This document shows positions 15,586 to 24,144 of a stretch of DNA of 36,805 nucleotides, in pieces. Under the pieces are notes generated by a model. The model was not told the origin of the DNA. It searched no databases and worked only from the letters and a program-made list of their open reading frames with translations. The position numbers and the translations under genes were made by a program. The stretch is from an uncultured Bacteroidales bacterium (lineage in GTDB: Bacteria; Bacteroidota; Bacteroidia; Bacteroidales; Paludibacteraceae): contig CAKUUM010000019.1 in the NCBI GenBank assembly GCA_934692905.1, positions 1 to 36,805 on the forward strand, read 5' to 3'. The first letter of the stretch is position 1. The number at the start of each line of letters is the position of its first letter.

Positions 15586-16428
15586 ATGGATAAAGAGAAT
15601 ATTCCTTTGTTGGATTGCCCCATTGACTACATTATGGGCGAGGCGAGTGGCAAACTCCTCAACGAGTATGGCCGTTTCCCGTGCAAACTGCAATGCGGCA
15701 CCTACGCGTTCATGGTGCAGGGCACCGCGCGTGCCACCCTCAATATCTCGCACTACGATTTCCGCGAGCACGACCTCGTCTATATCGAGCCCGGCAGTTT
15801 CTTCCTTATCCACGAGTTCAGCGAGGACGCCAAGGTGTGCTACATCATCTTCTCCTCATCTTTCCTCGAGAAGAACACCTACGGCTCACGGCGTTCCTAC
15901 ACCACCTTGCAGGGGCGCACGCCCATTGTTCATGTCACTGGCGAGCAGGCGCAGATTATACTGCATTTCTCCTCACTCATGTCCGATGCCATCAACTGCA
16001 CCCCCTCCATGCTCACCTGCGACCGCATGGTGGATGTTTTCAACCTCATCCAGCACACCTACCTCGACTATTTTCTGTCCGCCGACAGCGCCTCCGCACA
16101 GCCCGTGGACCGCAAAACGGAAATCTACCGCCAATACAGCGATTTGGTCTTGCAGCACTACCACGAGTGGCATCATGTCTCCGAGTACGCCCGTGAGATG
16201 CGCATCACAATGCCGCACCTCTGTTCCACCATCAAATCCGTCAGCAACCGCACCGCGGGGGACATGATTATCGATGCCCTCTTGATGGACGCCAAGTCGC
16301 AACTCAAAATCACTTCACTGCCTATCAAGGAGATAGCCCTCGGATTGGGTTTCACCAACGTGGCTTTTTTCAATCGTTTCTTCAAGTCCCACACGGGTCA
16401 AACGCCCAAATCCTACCGCAGCAATTAG
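15586..16428 (+). CDS. AraC-family transcriptional regulator
   Basis: The C-terminal third of this 280-residue protein holds the double helix-turn-helix. The stretch ITSLPIKEIALGLGFTNVAF is followed by FNRFFKSHTGQTPKSYR, the AraC/XylS signature. The N-terminal part (about 1-170) is a cupin-like sensor with YDFREHDLVYIEPGSFFLI. Such proteins bind promoters as activators or repressors in response to a ligand sensed by the N-terminal domain. The gene is monocistronic, with its own promoter, between cysS and a convergent efflux operon. Its targets cannot be deduced. Nearby candidates are itself and the efflux genes, but no operator was found. Confidence 0.9.
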   Translation: MDKENIPLLDCPIDYIMGEASGKLLNEYGRFPCKLQCGTYAFMVQGTARATLNISHYDFREHDLVYIEPGSFFLIHEFSEDAKVCYIIFSSSFLEKNTYGSRRSYTTLQGRTPIVHVTGEQAQIILHFSSLMSDAINCTPSMLTCDRMVDVFNLIQHTYLDYFLSADSASAQPVDRKTEIYRQYSDLVLQHYHEWHHVSEYAREMRITMPHLCSTIKSVSNRTAGDMIIDALLMDAKSQLKITSLPIKEIALGLGFTNVAFFNRFFKSHTGQTPKSYRSN

Positions 16429-16473
16429 TACTGCAATTAGTATAGTCTAAGGGCTGGCTTCACTCACCACCCC

Positions 16474-16630
16474 GCACATTGTGCCTTGCGCACTATGCAT
16501 TGTGGATTACACATGGATAATTGCGCATTTTTTCTCGTGTCTTTGTCGGGGTAAGTGTATGAGATTAGTATGTGATTAGTATGTGGTTAGTATGTGATTA
16601 GTATGTGATTCCGCCGACCTTGTCGTGAGG
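16474..16630 (-). repeat. Composite 11-bp/core/7-bp repeat, copy 2 (inverted)
   Basis: Read on the minus strand: flank CTCACGACAAGGTCGGCGG (about 16611-16630); five 11-bp units (16557-16610) in the order A, A, AAC-variant, A, CTC-variant; a core with two changes, TTACCCCGACAAAGACACGA (16535-16554); and eight degenerate 7-bp units (16474-16529). It lies between the convergent AraC gene and the efflux operon, with no promoter after the 7-bp array. It is the most diverged of the three full copies, except in the 11-bp array. Confidence 0.88.
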
Positions 16631-16643
16631 ATGCGGATAGGAT

Positions 16644-16681
16644 AAGAGAGGCTGCCCGATGTTTGTCGGGCAGCCTCTCTT
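16644..16681. terminator. Bidirectional terminator between AraC gene and efflux operon
   Basis: A 16-bp perfect stem (AAGAGAGGCTGCCCGA and its complement) with a six-base loop lies between convergent genes. On the plus strand it runs into TTTCATAT. It is the strongest hairpin in the window apart from the rpmA terminator. Confidence 0.8.
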
Positions 16682-16707
16682 TCATATACCGGCTGTCTGT
16701 CAGCCGT

Positions 16708-17001
16708 TTACACTGTCTTCTCCACGTTCCACGTGAAGGCGCGGACACCGACCTCTTTGTTGCGGAGGTCGAGTTTCTCGACGGACTCGAGAAGCACATC
16801 CACCTTGTCGTCGGGCACGATGGTGATGACGCAGGAGTTCATCTCCGGCCATGTGTGCGTGCCGCGGCGGGGTTCACCGTCTTTGGAACCGCGTCCCTGC
16901 ACCTGCTCGAACATGGTGAAACCACGTATTTCCAATACATCAAGCATATACTCAACACGCTCGGTGTTGGCTTGATTGAACACTATCATTACTGCTTTCA
17001 T
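16708..17001 (-). CDS. PG0541-family, PII-like transporter-associated protein
   Basis: This 97-residue protein (MKAVMIVFNQANTERVEYML at the start, TWPEMNSCVITIVPDDKVDV in the middle) has the beta-alpha-beta pattern of a PII/GlnB-like ferredoxin fold. It resembles the small proteins named after Porphyromonas PG0541 that sit next to RND efflux genes in Bacteroidota. It starts 11 bases after the RND pump stop and is the last gene of the operon. PII proteins control transporters by ligand-dependent binding, so a role in sensing for or gating this pump is plausible, but that is inference. The GRGSKDGEPRRGTHTW loop could correspond to the T-loop. Confidence 0.75.
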   Translation of the reverse strand: MKAVMIVFNQANTERVEYMLDVLEIRGFTMFEQVQGRGSKDGEPRRGTHTWPEMNSCVITIVPDDKVDVLLESVEKLDLRNKEVGVRAFTWNVEKTV

Positions 17002-17012
17002 ACGATTACAAA

Positions 17013-20000
17013 TTATTGGTTGAGAGACTTATTTTCCTCTTTCTTCACTTTGATATCCATGAAGATAAAGTTCTCGCGCACTTTCTTGAGTTTGTTGCGG
17101 TCGTCGTGCCGTGAGATTGAGCCATACAGCACGGGCACGATGTAGAGCGTCAGGAACGTGGAGACGGTGAGACCGCCGATAACGACGATACCCAGCGGTT
17201 GCCACATCTCGGCACCCTCACCCGAACTGACTGCCATAGGCACCATACCGAGAATGGTGGTGAAGGCGGTCATCAGAACAGGGCGGATACGGCTGCGCCC
17301 GGAGAGTTGGATAGCCTCGTTGAGTTCGTAGCCACGCTCGCGCATGAGGTTGATATAGTCCACCAGCACGATACCGTTTTTCACCACGATACCCACCAAC
17401 AGCACCAATCCGAGGGCACCAATCATATCCAGCGACGTGTGCGTTATCCACAATGCCAGCACCACGCCCGACAGTGCAAACGGCACGGTCATCATGATGA
17501 TAGCGGGTTTGGAGAAGGACTCGAACTGACTTGCCATGACGATATAGACAAGGATGATAATCAGCAATCCGAGCATAATCATGTTGCCGAACGTCTCCTG
17601 CTGGTCTTCGTAGTCACCCGCGATGCGTGTGCTGTAGCCCGCAGGCAGGTCGAGTTGCGGAAGCACCTTTGCCTCAATCTGTTGCGCCAACTCACCCATA
17701 GAGACATCGTACGGCGTCACTTTCACTGTCACAATACGCTGACGCGACTTGCGCTCGATGGTAGGCGGTGCCCAATACTCGCCGATGGAGCATACTTCCG
17801 ACAGTTTGACGGTGCTGCCCGTGGCGGTCGGGATAGAGAGGTCGAGAATATCGGAGATGGAATTGCGGTCTTCCTCTTTGAGGCGCACCTTGATGTCGTA
17901 CTCCGAGCCGTCCTCCTTGAGGTAGCCGCACGCCATACCGTTCACGCGGTTGCGCAGGTAGGTGGAGATGGTTGCCGAGGTCAAGCCAAGACGCGAAGCC
18001 TTCTCCTTGTCCACGATAATCTTGATTTCGGGGCGGTCGTCCTCACGCGAGATGTTGATGTCGCGCGCACCCGGCAGTTCCTTGCACAGTTGCTTGGTCT
18101 GCTGTGCCAGTTGGTTGGTGAGGTCGAAGTCGTAGCCGTATATCTCCACATCGACGGTGGTACCGCCGCCACCGCCCATACCGCTGCTGGCAGTAGCCTG
18201 GTAGTCAGTGATTTCCGGATAAGTAGCCATCTCATTACGCAGCACTTCGGCTATCTCCCAGATAGAGCGGTCACGCTGCCATTTCTTGTTGCAGCGGATA
18301 GTCATCGTAATCTTGTTGTTCATTGTGGAAGAGAACATCGCCGAGATGGTGGCGTCGTCGTTGCTACCTGCCGAGGTACTAATCAACTCTATCTCAGGCA
18401 CCAACTCTTGGAAACGTGTCTCCAAACGGCGTGCTGTCTTGAGGGTCTCCTCGATACGCGTACCGCGTTGCAACTCCACCGTCACGGACAGACGCCCGTT
18501 ATCCTGCTGCTGCATGAAGTCGGTTCCCACTTTGCCCATGAATACAGGCATAAGCGACAGCACGAAGAACGCCAGCAGTATGCCCACCGTCACCAGTTTG
18601 TGGCGCAAGCACCAGCCCAGCGACTGCGCATAGAGTTGGTCCACCTTGTCGAGGAAGCGCACCACAGTACGGTCGTACCATGTCTTCTTCTCGCCCTCGT
18701 CCACAAGGTCGCCGTTCTCGTCCACATGCACCTTGCGCGGCTTCAGCAGACGCGACGCGAGCATAGGCGTCAGCGTGATAGCCACCACCGTGGAGGTACA
18801 GCAGACAATCGTCACAATCCAGCCCAACGACTTGAACATGATACCCGCCATACCGCTCAGCATCGTCAGCGGCACAAACACAGCCACCAGCACGAGGGTC
18901 GTCGCAATGACGCTGACCCACACCTCGTTGGTCGCGTAGATAGCCGCCTCACGCGGGTTCTCGCCGCGCTCCACGTGACGGGTGATATTCTCCAGCACCA
19001 CAATCGCATCGTCCACCACCATACCAATCGCAATGGTCAGTGAGCAGAGCGAGATGATGTTCAGACTGGTGTCCGCCATCTTCAGATAGATGAACGCCAC
19101 AATCAGCGCAATAGGGATGGTCAGCGAGATGATGAGTGTCGCACGCCATTTGCCGAGGAAGAACAGCACTACCAGCACCACGAACAGCAATGCATACAAC
19201 ACTGACTCCTCCAGCGAGTTGATAGAGTTCTGGATGTTATCCGACGAGTCGTAAATCTGCTGAATCTTCACGTCCGAAGGCAACTGCTTCTGTATCTTGT
19301 CCAACTCTTTCTTCACATCGCGGCACACCTGCACGGTGTTCGCGCCTGTCTGCTTTGCCACAATCAGACGCACCGCCTCGCGACCGTTGGTCTTCTCGTC
19401 CAGCGTGAGGTCCTTGATGGTATCGCGCACCGTGGCGATGTCGCGGATGAACACTTGCTGCCCTTGCGGCGTCATGGTCACCATCAGGTTGGCTATCTCG
19501 CTCGACTCCACAAACTCCGAACGCACCTGCATCTGGTACTGCTCCTTCACCATCTTCACCGTACCCGAACTCAGGTTCAGGTTGTTGGCGCTCACCACGT
19601 TACCCACTTGCTCGAGGGTCAGTCCGTAGGCGTCCAGTTTCTGTTGGTCAAGGTCCACATACACATAGCGGTCAGGCGAACCCGACAGCGATATGTTTCC
19701 GATACCGTCGATGTGGTTCAGTTGCGGCACAATCTCGTCGTTCAGCAACTTGTCCAACCCCGCATACGTCTCGTTGGCGGTGAAGGAGTACTGGCAGATA
19801 GGCATGGACGATGACGAGAACTTAAATACCACGGGCGTACCGCAGTTGTCGGGCAGGTTGTCCCGCACCATATCCACGTACGACCGTATGTCGTTCACCG
19901 CCTCATCGATGTCGCTTCCCCATTCCATCTCCAGCGTCACCATCGAGATATTATCCTTCGAGGTCGAATACAGGTGTTTCAGGTGGTCCACCGAGTTCAG

Positions 20001-20210
20001 CGCATTCTCCATCACCTTGCTCACGTTGGTCTCCATTTCCGACGCCGACGCGCCCGGGTAGGTGGTCATCACCGTCACATAAGGCGGGTCCATCTCGGGG
20101 AACTGGTCCACAGGCAACTGCATATAGCAGAACAAGCCTATGATTATCACGGCGACGAATATCAGCACCGTCGTCACCGGTCTGTTTATGGCTGTTTGAT
20201 AAATTGACAT
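17013..20210 (-). CDS. RND efflux pump, inner-membrane permease (AcrB/HAE1 type)
   Basis: The 1065-residue length matches HAE1-type drug/proton antiporters. The protein has the duplicated layout of one transmembrane helix, a large periplasmic loop and a helix bundle, repeated. The proton-relay aspartates are visible as Asp400-Asp401 in GMVVDDAIVVLENI (Asp407/408 in AcrB). The second-half bundle carries GALGLVLLVGIVVKNGIVLV. The last 25 residues are charged (KKVRENFIFMDIKVKKEENK). It lies 33 bases after the adaptor gene and 11 bases before the PII-like gene. The pump would export hydrophobic compounds, but its specificity cannot be read from sequence. Confidence 0.95.
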   Translation of the reverse strand: MSIYQTAINRPVTTVLIFVAVIIIGLFCYMQLPVDQFPEMDPPYVTVMTTYPGASASEMETNVSKVMENALNSVDHLKHLYSTSKDNISMVTLEMEWGSDIDEAVNDIRSYVDMVRDNLPDNCGTPVVFKFSSSSMPICQYSFTANETYAGLDKLLNDEIVPQLNHIDGIGNISLSGSPDRYVYVDLDQQKLDAYGLTLEQVGNVVSANNLNLSSGTVKMVKEQYQMQVRSEFVESSEIANLMVTMTPQGQQVFIRDIATVRDTIKDLTLDEKTNGREAVRLIVAKQTGANTVQVCRDVKKELDKIQKQLPSDVKIQQIYDSSDNIQNSINSLEESVLYALLFVVLVVLFFLGKWRATLIISLTIPIALIVAFIYLKMADTSLNIISLCSLTIAIGMVVDDAIVVLENITRHVERGENPREAAIYATNEVWVSVIATTLVLVAVFVPLTMLSGMAGIMFKSLGWIVTIVCCTSTVVAITLTPMLASRLLKPRKVHVDENGDLVDEGEKKTWYDRTVVRFLDKVDQLYAQSLGWCLRHKLVTVGILLAFFVLSLMPVFMGKVGTDFMQQQDNGRLSVTVELQRGTRIEETLKTARRLETRFQELVPEIELISTSAGSNDDATISAMFSSTMNNKITMTIRCNKKWQRDRSIWEIAEVLRNEMATYPEITDYQATASSGMGGGGGTTVDVEIYGYDFDLTNQLAQQTKQLCKELPGARDINISREDDRPEIKIIVDKEKASRLGLTSATISTYLRNRVNGMACGYLKEDGSEYDIKVRLKEEDRNSISDILDLSIPTATGSTVKLSEVCSIGEYWAPPTIERKSRQRIVTVKVTPYDVSMGELAQQIEAKVLPQLDLPAGYSTRIAGDYEDQQETFGNMIMLGLLIIILVYIVMASQFESFSKPAIIMMTVPFALSGVVLALWITHTSLDMIGALGLVLLVGIVVKNGIVLVDYINLMRERGYELNEAIQLSGRSRIRPVLMTAFTTILGMVPMAVSSGEGAEMWQPLGIVVIGGLTVSTFLTLYIVPVLYGSISRHDDRNKLKKVRENFIFMDIKVKKEENKSLNQ

Positions 20211-20243
20211 AGTTAGTATTACCTATTAATTATTACCCATTAC

Positions 20244-21257
20244 TTACTCAACGACGTTGAGTTTCACACCGTCCACCAACTTGTGCTGCCCCACATAGAC
20301 GTACTCCACGCCGGCTTTTATCTCCGGAGCAAATATCTCCACGTCTTCGTCGAAGCGTTGTCCCATGGTCACTGCCACACGCTTTGCGCGGCCGTTCTCG
20401 TTGATGAACACATAGCGGTCGTTGGCACCCACCAATTTCTCCACCGACTGATAAGGCACCACAATCGTCTCGTCCTTGCCTAATCCGAGGGTGGTCGTCA
20501 CGTACATACCCGGGCGCAACTTCTCTTTCGCATTGGGTATCATCACTTTGCACTGGAACGTGTGTGAACTTGCGTCAATCGTCGGATACACCACCTCGAT
20601 GGTTGCGGGGAACTCCTGGTCGGGGTATATCTCGCTCTTCACCGTCAGTTTCATACCCTCTTTTACCATCGGGAAATAGGTCTCGGGAATGGCTATCAGG
20701 GCTTTCAGTTTGTTTATCTGGGTCAGCACCACGATAGCCTGACCGCCGTACAACTCGCCGTCCTCGTAGTTCTTCGCCGATATCACGCCCGCAAACGGAG
20801 CCTTCACGTAGGTGTTCTTCTCGAGGAACGCAAGGTTCTCTTTCAACTGGTCGTATTGCGTCTTCGCCTGGTCGTAGGTCTGTTGGCTCACCGACCCCGA
20901 TGCCAGCAATGCCTCGGCGCGGTCCAACTCTGTTTTGAGGTTCGTCAGTTGTATCTTCGAGGTGTTGTACTGGTTCTGGTCCATGCGTACCAGCATATCG
21001 CCGACATTGCGCTTGTCGCCCACCTCTACGTAGATATGCTCAATCTTACCCGTCACCGACGGAGCCACGTTCAGCGTCTGATACCCTTGCAGGTTGGTCG
21101 ATACATTGATAACGCGCTCTATCTCACGGGGTTGCAGTGTCATGGTCTTCACCACCTCCACGCGCTCGGTCTCTGCGTTCTGATTGTCTGCGGTCTTTTT
21201 CTGGCAGCCTGCCAACACGCTCAAGGCAGCCACTGCGAAAATCACTGATTTCTTCAT
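20244..21257 (-). CDS. RND efflux membrane-fusion (periplasmic adaptor) lipoprotein
   Basis: The 337-residue protein starts with a lipoprotein signal (MKKSVIFAVAALSVLAGC, Cys18 lipidated). A lipoyl-like half-motif (LNVAPSVTGKIEHIYVEVGD), a coiled-coil hairpin (about 100-150, ELDRAEALLASGSVSQQTYD) and the second half-motif (VKAPFAGVISAKNYEDGEL) follow. The C-terminal part is the beta-barrel and membrane-proximal domain. It couples the RND pump to the TolC-type channel across the periplasm. It sits between the channel gene and the pump gene in the usual order. Confidence 0.94.
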   Translation of the reverse strand: MKKSVIFAVAALSVLAGCQKKTADNQNAETERVEVVKTMTLQPREIERVINVSTNLQGYQTLNVAPSVTGKIEHIYVEVGDKRNVGDMLVRMDQNQYNTSKIQLTNLKTELDRAEALLASGSVSQQTYDQAKTQYDQLKENLAFLEKNTYVKAPFAGVISAKNYEDGELYGGQAIVVLTQINKLKALIAIPETYFPMVKEGMKLTVKSEIYPDQEFPATIEVVYPTIDASSHTFQCKVMIPNAKEKLRPGMYVTTTLGLGKDETIVVPYQSVEKLVGANDRYVFINENGRAKRVAVTMGQRFDEDVEIFAPEIKAGVEYVYVGQHKLVDGVKLNVVE

Positions 21258-21365
21258 ATATCTTTTTCGTTTTATTCTGATGATTATACTTTGTTAATCT
21301 CGTCTTTGCCGTGTCAAACAGCAAGGGATACGCAAGGGATGCGCAACCCTTAGGCTATGGATAGG

Positions 21366-22724
21366 CTACTTATTGTTTAAGAATTTTTCAAGTTCCGCCT
21401 GCGCATTCACCAAGGTCAGCACAGCCTGCACGTAGGTGGACTGAGCGGTGATGAGGTCGTTGCTGGCGTTTACCAATTCCAAGTTGCTTGTTGCGCCTTG
21501 GTTGAACTTATTGGTTGTCGATTGGAACACGCGCTGAGTAACATCCATGTTCTCTTTCTCGGTAGAGTATGTCTCAAACGAATTCTGAAGGTTGAACCTG
21601 AGTTGCTGGTTCTGTATGTCGAGGTTGTCAGCGGTCTCGGCAAAGGTGTTGCGCGCTTCTTCCAACGCAATCTTTTTCTCTACCACACCCGCAGCACGCT
21701 TACCCGACGACCACAGCGGCATCGACACCGACACAGCAATAGTGTGAGGAGGATTCATAGAAAAGAATGGCGAACCGTCCATACGACCTTGCTTGGTGTA
21801 GTTGTATGCCAATGCCACAGTCGGACCATAAGCCCAGCCTGCCATGTGAACGTTGGTCTTTGCCAACTCCACATTCTTCTCCAACGTTTGGTAACTCAAG
21901 TTGCGTTGCGGAATAAAGTCTTCGCCGAGTAACTTCAATACTGCATCAGCCGACAACATATCGTCCAACGAAGTCGTCAGCGTCAGTTCCGTTTCCACGG
22001 GTACATCCAAGAGCACCTTCAGCGAGTTCAATGCCAACAGCGTGGAACGCTTGTTGGAATTGATATTGTTGCGCAACGTATTCACACGCACTTTTATCTG
22101 GTCAGCTGTAGTCTGCTCTGCAGCACCCACGTCCACACTCCGTTGCGTCATTTCTGCCAACTGCTCCACATTCGCCAACGACGAATCCAACAACGCCACC
22201 ACGTCTTGCAGCACCAACACCGAAGCATACGAGGTCTTCACACTGGCACGCAGATTAACCTCCGACTGCTCTTTGTTTATCTTCTGCATATCGATGGCGA
22301 TATTGTTCAGCAGTGCACCCACAATAGCCTGCCCGTTGATGCCGATAGAAGCCGATATACCTAATGAATTATCGGACATCTCAAAGCCACCGCCCATACC
22401 ACCGAAATTCAGTTGGTAGTCATTGAATGCCGAGTCGCGCAGGTTCTGATAACTCCAACTCAAGTCAGCCTGTGGTAACATGGCAGCAATGGTCTGCCAG
22501 CGTTGTGCGTAGGCTTGTTGTACAGCGAGGTCTGCGTTGCGGAGACTACGGTTGGATTCGATGGCATAGTCTTGTGCCTCTTCCAAACTCAGACTGAGAG
22601 CCTGCGGCACATTCCGTTGCGGGGCTTTCTTTGTCGCCTGCATCACATGGTCTTCTGCCATGGCACCGCCGCTTATCACAAGCGCGGCAACCATCAATGA
22701 AAGTAGTTTCTTCATCTTGTACAT
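21366..22724 (-). CDS. TolC-family outer-membrane efflux channel
   Basis: The chosen start MYKMKKLLSLMVAALVISGG gives 452 residues with a signal peptide ending near GAMA. A start at the second ATG (22715) is equally possible. The open frame extends 21 codons further upstream without a signal-like sequence and is not used. Two repeated long helical regions are typical of the family: one near LSLSLEEAQDYAIESNRSLR, the other before LELVNASNDLITAQSTYVQA. It ends with a helix (AQAELEKFLNNK). The product forms the trimeric exit duct of the tripartite pump. It lies upstream of the adaptor (108-base gap) and downstream of the TetR gene (272-base gap holding family B repeats). Confidence 0.92.
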   Translation of the reverse strand: MYKMKKLLSLMVAALVISGGAMAEDHVMQATKKAPQRNVPQALSLSLEEAQDYAIESNRSLRNADLAVQQAYAQRWQTIAAMLPQADLSWSYQNLRDSAFNDYQLNFGGMGGGFEMSDNSLGISASIGINGQAIVGALLNNIAIDMQKINKEQSEVNLRASVKTSYASVLVLQDVVALLDSSLANVEQLAEMTQRSVDVGAAEQTTADQIKVRVNTLRNNINSNKRSTLLALNSLKVLLDVPVETELTLTTSLDDMLSADAVLKLLGEDFIPQRNLSYQTLEKNVELAKTNVHMAGWAYGPTVALAYNYTKQGRMDGSPFFSMNPPHTIAVSVSMPLWSSGKRAAGVVEKKIALEEARNTFAETADNLDIQNQQLRFNLQNSFETYSTEKENMDVTQRVFQSTTNKFNQGATSNLELVNASNDLITAQSTYVQAVLTLVNAQAELEKFLNNK

Positions 22725-22845
22725 TGATTTTCTTTTTCTTATATGTTGTCGGTTTAATGTCACATCTTCACCCCATTCTTCCCCCACTGTTATAGTTGTT
22801 GTTTAGTTGTTGTCAGTTGTTGACCTCAATTCCTGTCCCCGCTTT

Positions 22846-22945
22846 GAATTAATGGTTAATTATACGGTAATTAATGTTCCTTTTCCCCATTATCTCTGTC
22901 TGTTGTTGTCCGTTGCAGACCCACGTACATCGTAAATTCGTAAAT
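22846..22945. repeat. Interspersed AT-rich repeat, family B, copy 1
   Basis: Bases 22846-22874 (core AATTATACGGTAATTAA) match 29838-29866 at 28 of 29 positions. Bases 22924-22945 (CGTACATCGTAAATTCG followed by TAAAT) match 29923-29944 exactly. The second block is built of 7-bp CGTACAT/CGTAAAT units. It fills the spacer between the TetR and TolC genes, where an efflux operon promoter might otherwise be expected. Confidence 0.75.
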
Positions 22946-22996
22946 CGTACATAATCCACGAATCCATGTTTTGTATGTCCTTTCGCTAACGGTTTG

Positions 22997-23737
22997 TTAG
23001 GTTGTAGGTTTCTGTGGTTGCAGCGCGGCGACTGCTTGTAGTCCTTGCTCGGTCATAATACCTCGTCCCATGACTTTGAAGCCGTGTACGGCGATGTTGG
23101 CGATTGCTTCGCGCTCTTTGGGGTATTGTTGCAGTTGCTCCATCATCAGGTAATGCGAATAGGCAAACAACTGTGCCGTCAGGTCTGCGTCCAACTCTGC
23201 GCGGAAGACGCCCTCTTGTTGTCCTTTGCAGATAAACCGCTTGAGGTTTCTGCACAGCATCTCGCACAGATGTTCCTTGTGCATATTGCATAGGGCAGGG
23301 TAGTACTTCTGCAGGTCATACATCAATGGGGGCGGTTGTTCGAGGTCTTTTTCGTTGTTCTTTGCCATATCCGCCCACTCGTGCAGGATTTGGACTACGC
23401 TTTTCCCTTCCACCTCACGGAGCATCTTCTCCTCCATTTTCTGCTCATGCAGGAGAAGCATTTCCTTTACGAGTTGGTCTTTGGATTCAAAATATACGTA
23501 GAAAGTCTTCTTGCTTATCCCTAATTGCCTGCAAATATCATCGATACTCACCGACCGGATTCCCACGCTCCTCATCTTCTCTGCCGCTGTCTCCACTATC
23601 TCCTCACGCACCGCATCTGCATTTCCATTCGCATCCACATCAACAGCATCCGTACCACCACCGTTTTGGGTAGCAGCACTTTCGGGCAATTCTTCTTTCC
23701 CTTCCTCAGCACTCCTATTTATATATAGTTCATCCAT
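22997..23737 (-). CDS. TetR/AcrR-family transcriptional regulator
   Basis: The N-terminal helix-turn-helix is visible at residues 43-85 (REEIVETAAEKMRSVGIRS, then DDICRQLGISKKTFYVYFES). The rest is an all-helical ligand-binding and dimerisation domain. With the start at 23737 (MDELYINRSAEEG) the protein has 246 residues. About 40 of them precede the DNA-binding domain and include a Gly/Asp/Asn-rich linker, which is unusual for TetR. The frame is open further upstream to 23908, but those 57 codons overlap a palindrome and look non-coding. It is first in the order TetR, TolC, adaptor, RND, PII-like, so local repression of the pump is the simplest role. Confidence 0.9.
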   Translation of the reverse strand: MDELYINRSAEEGKEELPESAATQNGGGTDAVDVDANGNADAVREEIVETAAEKMRSVGIRSVSIDDICRQLGISKKTFYVYFESKDQLVKEMLLLHEQKMEEKMLREVEGKSVVQILHEWADMAKNNEKDLEQPPPLMYDLQKYYPALCNMHKEHLCEMLCRNLKRFICKGQQEGVFRAELDADLTAQLFAYSHYLMMEQLQQYPKEREAIANIAVHGFKVMGRGIMTEQGLQAVAALQPQKPTT

Positions 23738-23801
23738 TTCTTGTGTATAGTTCGTCCATACGTTTATGGTACTATACAATTTCCGTGCCAATATGCATAC
23801 A

Positions 23802-23835
23802 CTTGGAAACTTTTTACATTTTTGTAGTTTCCGAG
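23802..23835. promoter_or_regulatory. Candidate TetR operator (inverted repeat)
   Basis: CTTGGAAACT (23802-23811) and AGTTTCCGAG (23826-23835) form an inverted repeat with one mismatch and a 14-base spacer. It lies 65 bases upstream of the TetR start. The position and symmetry fit an autoregulatory operator. The spacer is longer than in many TetR operators, so a hairpin is the alternative. Confidence 0.45.
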
Positions 23836-24039
23836 TGGCAAAACAGAGAGTATGTAGGGAACCATTCGGAAAAAAGCACGATAAATTCATTATAAACGCA
23901 AATCGCAATTGATTTATTTGTGATACCCGTTGGCGGAATTAAATACGCACAAACCTGATTTCGCCGGTGGGTATCCTTTCTTATATGGCAGTAGATTGTA
24001 AACCTGTCTCGAAAATGTACCAAACGGTATGTGTGAATA

Positions 24040-24070
24040 CATTTCATACAGCCCTTTTGGCATTTCATAC
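24040..24070 (+). promoter_or_regulatory. Direct repeat CATTTCATAC x2, possible activator site
   Basis: Two identical 10-bp copies (24040-24049 and 24061-24070) are spaced 21 bases start to start, about two helical turns. They end 17 bases before the -33 region of the WG-repeat gene promoter. The layout fits a tandem binding site for a regulator, which is inference. Confidence 0.35.
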
Positions 24071-24087
24071 ATTCCCCTGTAAAAGCC

Positions 24088-24118
24088 TTTTTTACGTGGT
24101 GGAAAGGTACTACCTTTG
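24088..24118 (+). promoter_or_regulatory. Promoter for the WG-repeat/transglycosylase pair
   Basis: TACCTTTG (24111-24118) is a perfect -7 box. The -33 region is weak (TTTT at 24088-24091, 19-base spacing). The -7 box forms half of a palindrome, AAAGGTA-C-TACCTTT. A weak -33 with an upstream direct repeat suggests activation. Confidence 0.55.
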
Positions 24119-24144
24119 CAGTGTAAATCAAACAACAAAGGCGT

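Noticed and set aside
17199..19043. 614-codon open frame on the plus strand
   Set aside because: It is antisense to the RND pump gene. The His/Arg/Gln-rich composition is an artefact of the complementary codons.
23738..23908. 57-codon N-terminal extension of the TetR gene
   Set aside because: It runs through the inverted repeat at 23802-23835, has no family similarity and is Cys/Lys-rich. The ATG at 23737 is more plausible.
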